64,000 bases of DNA from Anisus vortex. Taxonomy: Eukaryota; Mollusca; Gastropoda; Planorbidae. Positions 10,826-22,006 of this stretch are shown here, piece by piece. The stretch covers positions 17,710,098 through 17,774,097 of the forward strand of contig OX421508.1 in the NCBI GenBank assembly GCA_949126835.1. Direction: 5' to 3'. Within the stretch, counting starts at the first letter, position 1. Each line of letters starts with the position of its first letter. A program made the translations under genes and the position numbers. The notes under the pieces are model-generated. The model worked only from the letters and a program-made list of their open reading frames with translations. It had not been told where the DNA came from and did not search any database.

Positions 10826-11854
10826 GTCTTAAGCATACAAAGAGGTCACATAACTTGACCGCTCATTAATTGATACAGACTAATTATATTTAGGTTCAAC
10901 GAGTTTTTATGCTCATCTTCTTTAATTAAATATAAATATAAATTATTCTAAAACAAATGCATTTGTATTATTAATTTAGAAATATAAGAGACTTATTTAA
11001 TAGCACTATATTATGTAATTTCTGTAATTATTAATGTTTAAAATATAAACTCCTTAAATGGACAAACAATTAATACAGGAAATGTTTTTTTACAACTGTT
11101 TAACGTAAATTATTTTAATCCTCTAATAATTAAATCATGTTATGAATACCATAATGTTGAATGTATACAAGGAAATAATAATTAGTCAGTAATATTTGTT
11201 ATATTATGAAACAGACCTTGTTTGCCATCACTATTGAATCAAACGGGGAAACATTTTTTAATTAAAGGGAAATAATTAACCCGTTTCATTTGAGCTAACT
11301 AAAAATAAATGGGTTACAATTAATAACTGATCACACTGTAAAAAATATTATTTGAAAATTATATAAATATTATATGACTAAAGAATTTATAGGCCTATGT
11401 ATATTTTCAAACATTACATTAACTACCCAGTTCGTATGATTACTACATATCTATTCCGCTTAATGATAAGCAATGTCATACAAATTTTGTGTAATGCATT
11501 AGAGAACATCTCAGTAAAATTGAGTTAAAATATTAATATTAGCAGATTGTAGATTTAGCAGCATTTACATCACATTTCATTGAAAAACTAATAGATTCAA
11601 ATAGCTGAGGTGTTCAAATTATATCAGGTACATTTGTATCGCCCAATTGCCTTTCACCGCCCCCCAATCGCCCCAGGAAATGTCTGCGACCCCCCCTAAA
11701 GCTTCTCATAACGCCCCCGTTGAGAACCTGTTTTAAAATACCTTTGTTTTTTGTCTTATAAACCTCACCCCCTCCTATTGCCATTTATATGCATGTCTGG
11801 CATCTTGATCTAATGATCCAATCTTGACGGCTCTAGTTTGTCTTCATTAGTCAG

Positions 11855-11905
11855 GGGTTCCAAGCCTTTCACTCATGGACCCCTTCTAAATATTTAATGT
11901 GGGTT
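11855..11905. mobile_element. hAT terminus fragment
   Basis: The words CAGGGGTTCCAAGCCTTTCA and CATGGACCCCTT look like the left end of a hAT element. No partner end is visible, and a SINE fragment follows directly. Confidence 0.4.
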
Positions 11906-11914
11906 AGTCGGGGT

Positions 11915-12115
11915 TCGATACTTGGTACAAAAAGAGACTAAAACGAAATGGCATCAAGAGAGTGTACCCAGATGGGTGTCTAAAATTAGTTGTGAAAAGT
12001 GATGATCGTTACGCATTGAGCTGGCCTGATAATCCCCATGTATGCTACAACCACGAAAACTGAAGAACGCTGCTTTACCACCCACAAGGTCTTCAAGGGG
12101 CACGCGTAATCATTA
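11915..12115 (+). mobile_element. SINE family A, divergent copy
   Basis: A B-box-like GGGGTTCGATACTTGG is followed by body words recognisable from the better copies: ACCCAGATGGGTGTCT, TGATCGTTACGCATTGAG and ACGAAAACTGAAGAACGCTGC. It is older than the copy at 2289. Confidence 0.55.
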
Positions 12116-12146
12116 AATATAGGGGCCTACATTTCTGGGTAAGTAA

Positions 12147-12400
12147 GCCTCAGAGTTATCATTAAAATTATTGTACCTCAGCTTTAGTTATCATTAAATC
12201 TATTGTACCTCAGCTTTAGTTACCATTAAAACTATTGTACCTCAGCTTTAGTTATCATTGAAACTATTGTACCTCAGCTTTAGTTATCATTAAAACTATT
12301 GTACCTCAGCTTTAGTTATCATTAAAACTATTGTACCTCAGCTTTAGTTATCATTAAAACTATTGTACCTCAGCTTTAGTTATCATTAAAACTATTGTAC
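12147..12400. repeat. 32-bp minisatellite, about 8 copies
   Basis: The unit contains GTACCTCAGCTTTAGTTATC followed by ATTAAAACTATT. The first copies are the most divergent, and the array abuts a SINE at its right edge. Confidence 0.9.
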
Positions 12401-12402
12401 CC

Positions 12403-12660
12403 CTACAAAAGTCAAATATCCCCTTCAGACCAATTTAATCCATAGAGCCTGTGAAGCAGACGTTCCAAGTTTCTATGGCTCCGGCATACTAGGAGTTTGT
12501 GTGGCAGGACTATGCCCAGAAACATTTACTTCTCCATAACTGTAGCTGGGTAGAATCAGGGACCATCTGCAGACCCAGGAACAAACTTTCATCAGGATTC
12601 ATACCCATGACCTTTGGTTAGCAAGTCGAATACGCTGTCCTCTCGCCCACTATGTCCCAT
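12403..12660 (-). mobile_element. SINE family A, minus-strand copy
   Basis: Read on the minus strand, a decayed tRNA-like head (B-box region near CATCAGGATTCATACCCATG) is followed by the family body, seen on the plus strand as CATACTAGGAGTTTGTGTGG and TTCTATGGCTCCGG. The divergence is substantial. Confidence 0.6.
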
Positions 12661-13077
12661 ATTGTAAGCCTAAGGTATGCACATCCGATAAATCCACGAA
12701 CATTCACAATCAAAATAATGATTTTTTAATGAAGCAAATATTGACTATAAACATTATGGGAATTCAAGCAAACAAAGCGGCATTTTGGGCATAAAATAGG
12801 TTACCCGAAAAAGTAAAAAAAAAAAAAAAACGAATTTTTTGACAATATCTTAAAATTCCCATGACAATGGAAAGACTACAATTTAACAGTGTCATCCTTT
12901 AATTGTACGTAATAAACTTCTGTGTTGGAATGCACGTTTGTAAATTAAAAAGATACGACAAGACAAAGAGATTTTAAACCCAAACATTAGGATAAAACCT
13001 TTGGATAAAAAACAAACACATTTTAAATGTAAACATAAGGTCTAATAATACGCACCGGCATACCAGATTAGCCTCTG

Positions 13078-13408
13078 AAGAGGTCGGGAACCAGATGTGG
13101 CTCTATTGATGGCTGCATCTGGCTCGCAGACAAATGTTCGATTATAAAAAAAAAGTTTCTTTAGACTTGATCCCTTGATCTACATATTAATTACATATGA
13201 ATATTTCATTTTACAAATGAGCTAAAGTCTACTTCAGGTGAACATCAGAAGAATTCAGAGACATAATTATTGTACTTTTAGTGTTGAAATTACACAAAAT
13301 GCACACATTTACTTGAATGTTTAGTCATAATGTATGGCTCTCACAGAATTACTTTTCAAAATATGTGGTGTCCATGGCTCTCTCGGACAAAAAGGTTCCC
13401 GACCCCTG
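13078..13408. mobile_element. hAT-type MITE-like element, second family
   Basis: Left AAGAGGTCGGGAACC and right GGTTCCCGACCCCTG are inverted. Inside, GTGGCTCTATTGATGG on the left and TCCATGGCTCTCTCGG on the right continue the pairing loosely. The flanking 8-mers do not match well, so the boundaries are approximate. Confidence 0.55.
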
Positions 13409-13743
13409 GCTTAAAGTCATCTATAAGTTTTCAAAAACCAAACCCAGAACTCAAGACTACGAACCGCTATAAAAGATGAAATATAATTTCTAATATATAT
13501 ATAATATAATTGAATGATTTATTGGAAAGGGAGGGCGGAAGTTGGGTTTTCCCCTGAAGTTTACATTCGATTGAAATGATTAGACTATCTCAAATTTTGA
13601 TCGCAGACAGCAATTTGGCATCACACTGTCATTGGCTGCTAGGTGAATGAACAGAAATGAAAAGCAATGATTAAACTGAGTGGGTAGTGTTTTTATGTTT
13701 TGTTTTATTCTGTCTAACATAAACATTTTGTAGGCTTCACTAT

Positions 13744-13900
13744 AGGTCTATCTATCTATCTAATTATCTATCTATCTATTTATCTGTCTATCTATCTTGC
13801 TATCTATATATCTATTTATCAATCTATCAATTATCTCTCTATTTTTTATCTATCCATTCTTATTACCTCTCTCTCTCTCACTCTCTCTCACTCTCTCTCA

Positions 13901-13996
<96 letters not shown>
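13744..13996. repeat. Compound microsatellite: TATC, then CTCTCA/TC, then TA
   Basis: Degenerate (TATC)n from about 13744 to 13850 is followed by (TC)n to about 13925 and a nearly pure (TA)n block to 13996. The TA block can form cruciforms and is slippage-prone. Open frames across it are artefacts. Confidence 0.95.
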
Positions 13997-13998
<2 letters not shown>

Positions 13999-14344
13999 CT
14001 AATGTCTGACTATATATTTATCATCTATCATTTATCATACTTATCATACTTCTATATAGTCATATAGTTATGCTTATGATTCTATCTAACCATCTGTCTA
14101 TAAAATACTTATCTTTCAGATATCTATAGATCTAGTGTGTTTCATTCAGTACGCATTTTTTTTATAGACATTGTAAGCAGAGTAAGCACTGCTTTTATCA
14201 TGTGTGTTATCTAGTATTGCTCCGATATGCTATTAGTATTCTTTAGGTTGCTATCTAGACCACTGTGCATTAGGGAAATTCACTCAATAACAAGGAATGA
14301 TACGTAGCCTCGAAATTTTCATATTTATTTATTTATTTTCTATA

Positions 14345-14470
14345 AAAGTAAAGTAAAGTATCCCGTCGGACCAAATTGATCCATAGGGCAGTTGAAGCAG
14401 CGTTCACCAGTTTCTGTGGCCACGGCATACTAGGTGATTGTGTGGCCAGCACTAGTTTTTTTATGCCAGA
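14345..14470 (-). mobile_element. SINE family A, head-truncated fragment
   Basis: The plus-strand words CCAAATTGATCCATAGGGC, CCAGTTTCTGTGGCCACGGC and ATACTAGGTGATTGTGTGG are the body of the family. The tRNA-like head is missing; the hAT MITE at 14501 lies just beyond. Confidence 0.75.
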
Positions 14471-14500
14471 ACAAAAATTCCCACGATCTTTGGTCTAGAC

Positions 14501-14705
14501 CAGGAGTCTGCAACGTTTTGATAATAGTTTGCCGAATTGGGATTTTTAATTCACTTGGCGGCCAAACATCCTAAAAGTCACCCTGTTATAGGTCTTGATT
14601 TCTTCTAGAAGAGACTTGAAAGCATTTTAAAAAGTCTTTAAGTTGCTTTTGAAAATCTGTATGCGTCCCAAGTGTGGCACGCGTGTCATAGGTTGCCGAA
14701 CTCTG
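14501..14705. mobile_element. hAT-type MITE (205 bp) with 8-bp target duplication
   Basis: The ends are CAGGAGTCTGCAACG and the inverted GGTTGCCGAACTCTG. The flanks GTCTAGAC (14493-14500) and GACTAGAC (14706-14713) match at 7 of 8 positions. The interior carries TTCTTCTAGAAGAGACTTGA, which also occurs near the right end of the 2-kb element at 54867-56925. It is therefore an internal deletion derivative of that family. Confidence 0.85.
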
Positions 14706-15054
14706 GACTAGACAATGCTTTAATGCAACACAGTGTTGATGCTGGAACAAAAATTGATGCGTGTTAAGTTGTGCTTTTCTTTAACATGCTATGGACAGAA
14801 GCGGCACCCGTGTGCGTCTTCTGAAGGGCCGGCTAGTAATAAATTTAGTCTTTGTCATAAATTATCTTTTAAGTCATCGTATTCGTCCACAAACAGTCAA
14901 AGTTAATTGTTTAACTGGTCCACGACAGAAGGAAGCTTTGGTTTTAAAAGAGGGGGTTATGGGACTTAATCTCCTACACATGATTGTGTTATAGTAGCAC
15001 GCCGATGTCGACTTTCCTCGGACAGGAGTCCAATATCCATTTACTTATGTTATA

Positions 15055-15192
15055 AATTTACAGACGTTCCTTCTAGATAGAAGATTAATTACATCCACTA
15101 GGCCCTAAACTTCTTCATGGGCGGCAGGGCTAGAACCCGGGCCGTTTGGTTGACAGTCCAGTGAATTATCTACAGGACCACCCGACCTCACT
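15055..15192 (-). mobile_element. tRNA-derived SINE, family B
   Basis: On the minus strand the head reads GTCGGGTGGTCCTGTAG (A-box region) and CGGGTTCTAGCCC (B box). The tail contains TAATTAATCTTCTATCTAGA and GAACGTCTGTAAA. The same head and tail occur at 26138 and 63690. Confidence 0.7.
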
Positions 15193-15218
15193 CCTCGTAG
15201 GGCATTAACATTACAACG

Positions 15219-15478
15219 TAAGGAGCTAATTCCGGAATTCTGTATCTGGCAGCTGTTTCTCTGAGCTAATTCCGGAATTCTGTATCTGGCAGCTGTTTCT
15301 CTGAGCTAATTCCGGAACTCTGTATCTGGCAGCTGTTTCTCTGAGCTAATTCCGGAACTCTGTATGTATCTGGCAGCTGTTTCTCTGAGCTAATTCCGGA
15401 ACTCTGTATGTATCTGGCAGCTGTTTCTCTGAGCTAATTCCGGAATTCTGTATGTATCTGGCAGCTGTTTCTCTGAGC
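15219..15478. repeat. 40/44-bp minisatellite, about 6 copies
   Basis: The unit contains GAGCTAATTCCGGAATTCTG and CTGGCAGCTGTTTCTCT. Later copies have an extra four bases (TGTA/TATG slippage) in GTATGTATCTGG. The core ATTCCGGAAT is a palindrome in part of the copies. Confidence 0.9.
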
Positions 15479-15499
15479 TTTTTTATTTATCACTAAGCT

Positions 15500-15980
15500 C
15501 TAAATAATTTTTTCTTTACATGCCTATCCCTGGCATATTGGATAAATCACAACCGGAAGTAGGAATACGATGATGACAAATGCCCGCCACACACACACAC
15601 ACAGGCCCGTCTGCTTCTTTTTTTTTATTACCGGAAGCGCATATGCGCCGTGTCTTTAGCAGAATATCATCAGCACCGTGTAAACATACCGAATCCGTTG
15701 AATTTTCTAATATTAGACCGCCCCATTGTTGACGTGTTGTTGTTATAAGACCAACCGTGGCTTGTCGTCGATATACAACCATTTTATTTATATGAGGGAA
15801 AGGGAAAGAGAGGGGGGGGGGGCTTGATGGTGAGTTTGATAAGGTCAAATTGCTTGCTGATGATTTACCCCTTTCCATGAATATTTCAAGCATTCAAGCA
15901 CGCGCTTGGGTGAATATTTATTGACTTGTATATATAATATAATTAAACTTGAAGGGATAGATCTAGTTGTTTGTTATAGC
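15500..15980. other. Unique sequence with CA and poly-G tracts
   Basis: No gene recognised. The minus-strand open frame across this region is low in complexity at its ends, lacks any known domain and sits inside the Wnt11 intron. Confidence 0.35.
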
Positions 15981-15981
15981 G

Positions 15982-18026
15982 TAGTGGTTCCCAAACTTTT
16001 TTTGTTCGCGACCCCTTTATACAGTATCTCATGCTTTGGCGACCCTCACCCCCACCTCCCCCCCCCAAAAAAAAAAACCAAAAAAAAAAACAACAACAAA
16101 CAACAACAACAAACAAACAAAAAATTTCGTTCCTACTTTATTTGTGCATTTTGCGACTGTTTTGAATTGAAATGTAGGCTAAATATCTGATATGAAGGAT
16201 GTATTTTTAGTGTTACAAATTGAACCTAATTAAAGCATAGCGATTAATCATTTTAAAAAAAGAAGACACAAAAACAAATGTCATTAAATATTGCAAAATA
16301 CCGGTATAAGTTTAGGCTTAGGCTTATATCTCTAATTACAACACGAAAGTCAGCTATTGTGATGGCATTGTGTATTTCTCATCGGTTTAGAAATTCTCGG
16401 GACAGTCTTTGTAAGAGCACAACTAAGAAGTCTATCTCCAACAATAAGTCTACTGTGTTTAGACTTGATAACCAATAAGGTGGAAAAGCATGTTAACTAA
16501 GATATTTTGTTGGAAATGGAAGAAAATGGCGCAACACAATGTCAGTCAAAATAGTTTATGACAGCAAACATTTGATCCAGAATTTTGTACCTGGCATTAT
16601 AGAGAAATCAGTTATCTAGGCATATGCATCGTTGTTAATACGCAAAATGAAATCCTTTGTGCTTTCTCAGGAACATCTTCAACTTTGAATGTGAATGAGC
16701 TTCTGGCAAGTACATAGATATGTGGTGTCAGGTAGATTTGAAAAGTACCATGAAATTTAGGCTGAAAGCATGTGAACGTGTTATTCACAGAATTTATCAT
16801 CGTAATCATTTTGTCTGCTTCAATGTCAAGTTTTTAAAAAAATCAGATAAAGTATACCACGAGCCGCATGAAAAAAAAAAGTGATGGTTCGATCATTCTT
16901 TCTAACACTAGTCAAATCTAGATGATTTATTTGCATTAAAGATTTATAGAAATCAGGAATATTTTAAAAGGTCTATGGACCATTTTATCAAACTGTCATA
17001 AGAGTTACCATTAGAATGTAATCATATCATTCACAGCCTTACAGGCCTATTCAAAAACTACAGTTTTTTTAAATAAATTAATGTAACTTTTCCTAAACTT
17101 CAGTATTGATCTTACAAATAATATTACAAAGATAAACTCTTATGGGCCCCGGCGCAGCGCAATAACTGCACACACACACACACCCTTTTCGTGGGGCCTG
17201 AAGTAGACAGCATATACATTTCGTTTTCATCAAATTTTGTCTATGCAAAGGCTAAAGTTTCATTTGGTGTGATCGGATCTTTTTAGATAAATTAAGTCAT
17301 GTTACATTTTCCTCCTTGCAGTGATAAATTTAACTCATTCAAGGCGACAATGATGTCAACCAAGTAAGTTATTGTCTGCAGACAATCACCGAAAAGTGCT
17401 TCAAAGAGCAGTCTTGCTTTCTGATATAAAATATACAAAAAACTAGTTCACCATGAAGCTAAAAAAACAAGTTTTAATTTCTCTCGACAATCATCTCACA
17501 AGTGTGAAATAGCAGGCATTGTTCGGAGCATCATACTCGTTTCACAATTGCGAAAACTGTCGACTGTTTAAAGAGCTTGTCTTTACAAAAGGGCACAACT
17601 TATGACGCTTTTTATAATGTCTTTTAACTAGTGTGGCAATGTCTTCGTTGCTAATATTTGCCCATATATCATACAGTGAGCTCCGATTACATTTGTCACT
17701 AATTTTGTTGAAATCCAGACCGAACAGAATCTACACTAAATTCCAAAATATTCATGAAGTGTCGGTCGTTACTGGTCCACATACGTGCATTATAATGCCG
17801 ACCTTGCCATTTACACCTGTATTGATGTCATTACGCCAAGTAGCCTACACGTAGTATGCGGATGTATATCTGCATGTCGGTGGACTCGTTTGGAGACGGA
17901 AAGATGAGCTGTGTTTCGGCTCCTAAGACCATCGAAAACATACGTTTTCCAAAGGTCTTTGGCGACCCCCGCGAAATGGTCTTACGACCCCCAAGGGGGT
18001 CGCTACCCACAGTTTGTGAACTGCTG
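15982..18026 (-). mobile_element. hAT transposon remnant (2,045 bp) with perfect 8-bp target duplication
   Basis: The ends are TAGTGGTTCCCAAAC and the inverted GTTTGTGAACTGCTG, typical of hAT elements with GCGACCCC words just inside both ends. The flanks TTATAGCG at 15974-15981 and 18027-18034 are identical, which proves the boundaries. A minus-strand open frame at 16612-16809 contains FTFKVEDVPEKAQ, which resembles the region before the C-terminal dimerisation domain of FAM200/ZBED5-type hAT transposases. The rest of the transposase is too decayed to read. Confidence 0.85.
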
Positions 18027-18129
18027 TTATAGCGTATTGGTTATGGGCTAGTCTATAACTTCTATCATTCACACACTTTTTGCAGTAACTATACCGACAC
18101 ACATGATATAATCATCATACAGACTTTAA

Positions 18130-18385
18130 AAAAGGTACAGCGAACTGAGACGGTGCTTTAGGTGCCGTACCGAATGTTCCAATCCTGATGAATGCTAAGA
18201 TTTTTTTTATCCTGGATAAGGAGAGTGTCCCTAAGTTTCGACAACTCTATTGGGTACCGAACAATCGTTGCTTAACAGTAAAGGCGGCTGTGGATGTTGT
18301 GCTGGCCACACCACCTCAGAGTGGCCACAGAAACTTGTAAACGCTGCTTCATAGGTCCTATAGATCAAATTAGTTTAACTGGAAT
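18130..18385 (+). mobile_element. SINE family A, divergent copy
   Basis: Body words AGAGTGTCCCTAAGTTTCGA, AACAGTAAAGGCGGCTGTG, TGTGCTGGCCACAC and GTGGCCACAGAAACTTG follow a decayed tRNA-like head. The orientation is plus. Confidence 0.65.
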
Positions 18386-18930
18386 ACTCTTTTACTTTGG
18401 GGATTAGTTAATACATATGTACAGTACGATGTGCCTGTGGATTGCGATCCCCATTTAAAGCCACGCGACCTTATTGTCTCATATTTTACTTTTGCGATCT
18501 AGCTTCCGGCAAGTATTCTCTCTAGCTGTATGCTTAGCGTATCCGACCGCCATGCGGGTGACCTTTTTTTTTATTTTTCTATTTTTGTTTAAATTTCGAT
18601 TAATTATAACTTTTTCTTTAAAGATTGTAAAAGAATTTCAAGACTTAAAGCTTTCACAAAATGTATTCAGTAAGTAAAATCTAATAATTATATTTTAGAC
18701 GCATTCGGGAGACGGGTGTTCGATTCTCAGCCAGGGATAGTCCTAACCTTTTGTTAAATAAAAAGACTTTTTTTAAAAACCCGATTACAATATTTATTTT
18801 AAATTACTTTCTTAAATGTTTTCAGTACGGTAAACAAAAATAATTAGATCTAGACTCTAAACTATATCTTTCTGTTCATTGTAGTCTATAATTTATTTTT
18901 TTATCTGTAGCTATGGGCATGTGTAATTTT

Positions 18931-18961
18931 TCCCCGGGCAACGCCGGGCAATTTAGCTTGT
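18931..18961 (+). mobile_element. Possible Helitron-like 3' end
   Basis: CCCGG-GCAACG-CCGGG is a compact hairpin followed by CAATTTAGCTTGT. Helitron 3' ends typically have a GC-rich hairpin about ten bases before CTRR. Here the tetranucleotide would be a mutated CTTG. No 5' TC end or Rep/helicase gene was found. Confidence 0.3.
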
Positions 18962-19169
18962 ATATTATAAAGAAAAGATATTTTCTAGTTAGATAGTCGG
19001 GAATATACAATAAAAAAAATAATAGAATCTTTTAGTAAGACGTGGATGTAGCCTACAATGTCAATTTAGTCGAGACATATTAAAGTCATAGCTTATAGAA
19101 ACGATACACTGTACTGCTTATACATTAAAAAAATTATATTCTTTTTTGTCCTGAAGCAATGATCCTTAC

Positions 19170-19605
19170 AATGACTGTGGTTTTAAAATGGATATACGTA
19201 GCCTAGGTTTTAAAATGGATACATGTAGTCTAGGTTTTAAAATGAAAACGTTTAGTCTAGGTTTTAAAATGAAAACGTTTAGTCTAGGTTTTAAAATGAA
19301 AACCTTTAGTCTAGGTTTTAAAATGAAAACGTTTAGTCTAGGTTTTAAAATGAAAACGTTTAGTCTAGGTTTTAAAATGAAAACGTTTAGTCTAGGTTTT
19401 AAAATGAAAACGTTTAGTCTAGGTTTTAAAATGAAAACGTTTAGTCTAGGTTTTAAAATGAAAACGTTTAGTCTAGGTTTTAAAATGAAAACGTTTAGTC
19501 TAGGTTTTAAAATGAAAACGTTTAGTCTAGGTTTTAAAATGAAAACGTTTAGTCTAGGTTTTAAAATGAAAACGTTTAGTCTAGGTTTTAAAATGAAAAC
19601 GTTTA
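19170..19605. repeat. 27-bp minisatellite, left half, about 16 copies
   Basis: The unit contains AGTCTAGGTTTTAAAATG then GAAAACGTTT, with the first copies carrying GGATACATGT instead. TTTTAAAA is a palindrome in each unit. Both strands stay open because 27 is a multiple of three, giving FSLGFKMKT and LNVFILKPR peptide repeats that are not genes. The array resumes at 22007 after the transposon. Confidence 0.95.
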
Positions 19606-20267
19606 GGGGACGTCCATTAATTACGTCAACAATTTTTTGGCGATTTTTACCTCCCCCCCCCTCCCCCTTGTCAACAACTGTCAAACTTTCAGAGACCCCC
19701 CCTACATAATTACGTCAACAATTCGTTACCCCCCCCCCCCCCCTATAAAAAGTAAAAAAAAATTAAACGCTGGCTTTTATGTTTAAAATAGATTTGAAAC
19801 GGAAAGGTCTAGATCTTTACTATAATTAATTGTAATACATTTTAAGACTTGTTTTAAAGATTTTATATTGACTAGATAGAACTCTCATATGCGTTTGCCA
19901 CGAAAGGGGTGTAACATGCTTACTATCCCCCATCGCCCCTCAAAATTAATTTTCCAATCCGATGATTTTAACAATATTTCTTTCCTTTTTATTTTGCTAT
20001 TGTTCTTTACATATAGAAATATTGAATACTTTCTGATTGTACGTTTCACTAATGAGCTTTTAGTACAATGTTAATTGTTAAATAGCTTAGGGGGAAATTG
20101 TGCACCAGTTGTAAATTAACCTGCTATTTTAACCATATGCTCACTATTCCTTCTTGCATTATTGCCCCCCTCCCCACACACACACATTATATGATTATAC
20201 ACACGGTAGTTGGCTTACCTGCCCCTACCGCTCGTACCTTGCACTATTTGCCACCCACACCTTGCAA

Positions 20268-20283
20268 TCTGGCTACGCCACTA
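20268..20283 (+). mobile_element. Terminal motif of an unclassified repeat
   Basis: CTGGCTACGCCACT, with CTGGCTACGCCAAC at 57501-57514, resembles an element terminus (CAGTGGCGTAGCCAG on the other strand). No partner end is seen in either place. Confidence 0.3.
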
Positions 20284-20599
20284 TAGGCCTACTAATACAT
20301 TTTTATCTCATAAATTTTTTTTTTACAAAATTAGAAATTAAAACAAACAAATCACTATATTTAGCCTAATCACCAAATTTTAATGTTTCACCCATTATAA
20401 CGTGTCAGCAAAAATATATTAGTTTATATATCAGAATTAGGGATGTTAAAAGGAATGCTAGGCTAAGTATTTCGGATTTCATGGGCCACGAATTATTTTT
20501 CTGAAGGAAATATTTAAAAAAAAACATGTTGGATTCACACAATAGCCTACACTTCATTCAATGCAATTCAAACATAGTCTCAGAGAGGGCCTATTGTTG

Positions 20600-21510
20600 T
20601 TTTTAGTTCTATTGCCCATCCCAGCTATCGCTTACATGGTATATATAACGAACGTCAGTCTCTGGCGCCTAATTTAACTTCCGTACCTATGAGCCCCAAA
20701 GCTGGCGAAGTATGTAAACCGCCGATACGTTCCCATTAAGAATACACCAGCGGGTGAACGCATGGGGGAGAGCTCCCGCAGCGGGTCCGGACAGAGCTGA
20801 GCTCAACCCTAAACGTTACGCCCTGGACACAAGACGGGCTCGTCCGATTATATATTTTTTAGACTTTTTAACTTGGTTCCCCGAGTCTGACCAGTGAGCT
20901 AATGCATGGGACAAGCGGTCGCCGAGATAGGCCTACTTCCACTCCCATCTCTGTAAGTGACGGAGAGAGGCGTGGTATCCCGAGCTGCAAGTCTGGAGAT
21001 TAATCGGCTTGTTCTGTTCTTCCATTAGAGGGGGCCTGTGAGGTAGGCCTACCCCACTGTCCGATTTCTGGCGTCTCCGGAGTGGGGGCTGATGCGACGT
21101 ACGGAAAGGTATACAAAACGTCCTGTAAAGACGGCTGCTTTCAAAGGTGGCCTTGAGGGGATGACATCTCCGTGTCAGACAAAATCCGCTCGGCCAACAC
21201 ACCGTCAGCCCACATTACAGGAATACGAGGCAAGCCATGGATGGCTCGAGCAAATGTACGTTCGTAAAAGGGGAATCCGAACAGAGCAAGCCGACCCAAC
21301 AAGCGACGGCCTTGTAGGACAACGCCTGCCTACTCATATCTTTCCATGTCGGAGTGGATGGCCTGCTAACGCTGATCCAAACATGGTTTCAAGGGTTGGA
21401 ACTTGGAAAAGACTCAACCATGGGCGTTGAATTAAAGCAGTCGACTCTCGGACGGTGTTAATAGTCTTTTCAGGACTCAATAACAGAACGGCGCCTAATT
21501 TAGATGTAGG
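20600..21510. other. GC-rich unidentified segment inside the transposon
   Basis: From about 20620 to 21500 the sequence is clearly richer in G+C and CpG than everything around it. Open frames exist on both strands (plus 21092-21430, minus 20933-21202) but none resembles a known protein to me. The word GGCGCCTAATTTA occurs near both edges (about 20664 and 21491) in direct orientation, followed in each case by a loosely similar CCTA-TGAGC stretch. It may be captured DNA or part of another element. Confidence 0.45.
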
Positions 21511-22006
21511 CCTACTGAGCGGCAAAAAACTGGGTTTCTGTTTCTGAACGTACTCTGCAGAATGTTTGTTGGTGTGTTTATGTTCTTTTGTTATTCCAGT
21601 CACAATGGCTCGCTAGACTACAGCGAAGGTGACGTTTTTTACAATTGGTCGGTCATTTTGCTGTGCTAACAATTGCATTAGTTTCCACTTTCCACTCATA
21701 CATAGATCTACAAACTAACAAGATGAACACAAAAAGGACATGTCAAATGTAGCGTCCGTAATTTTAATTAATATATTTGATTAACGTAAAACCATGTTGA
21801 TATATTATGTCTGCTATGTAAGTGGCACATGACAAATGTAGCCTAGAATTTTGTAATAAATTTGTATCATTATTTATTTTAAAAAAGTAACATTGTTGAC
21901 GTCAACTTTTCTTGACCTCCCCCCCCCTCCCCCTTGTCAACAATTGTCAAACTTTTTCAGACCCCCCCTCCCCCCTATTTTGTTGACGTAATTAATGGAC
22001 GTCCCC

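Larger units (their letters stand above)
7397..11730. mobile_element. Possible large decayed hAT element enclosing another transposon
   Basis: The left end has AAAGGTTCTCAACC and the right end has CGTTGAGAACCTG, an inverted pair typical of hAT ends, each followed inward by C-rich GCCCC-type sequence. The 8-bp flanks are AT-rich and do not give a clear duplication. The element at 9295-10825 lies inside it. No transposase ORF remains. The two ends could instead belong to two separate elements. Confidence 0.4.
19606..22006. mobile_element. PIF/Harbinger-like DNA transposon (2,401 bp) inserted in the 27-bp array
   Basis: Perfect terminal inverted repeats of 27 bp begin GGGGACGTCCATTAATTACG. They are flanked by TTA at 19603-19605 and 22007-22009, and removing the element plus one TTA restores the 27-bp unit exactly. 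The TTA duplication and GGG start fit PIF/Harbinger, although the class assignment is an inference because no transposase is recognisable. Subterminal blocks at about 19650-19700 and 21914-21967 (C-rich, then CTTGTCAACAA, then GTCAAACTTT) are in direct, not inverted, orientation. The middle includes a GC-rich segment. Confidence 0.8.

Noticed and set aside
15516..15893. 125-residue minus-strand ORF
   Set aside because: No recognisable domain, low-complexity ends, located within an intron next to a minisatellite; not supportable as a gene.
19166..19709. Opposed 172- and 173-residue ORFs
   Set aside because: Both strands of a 27-bp repeat without stops; the array is interrupted by a transposon at one end.
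21092..21430. Transposase gene within the Harbinger-like element
   Set aside because: The 112-residue frame shows no DDE or Myb-like motif that I can recognise, and overlapping frames on the other strand are equally open.
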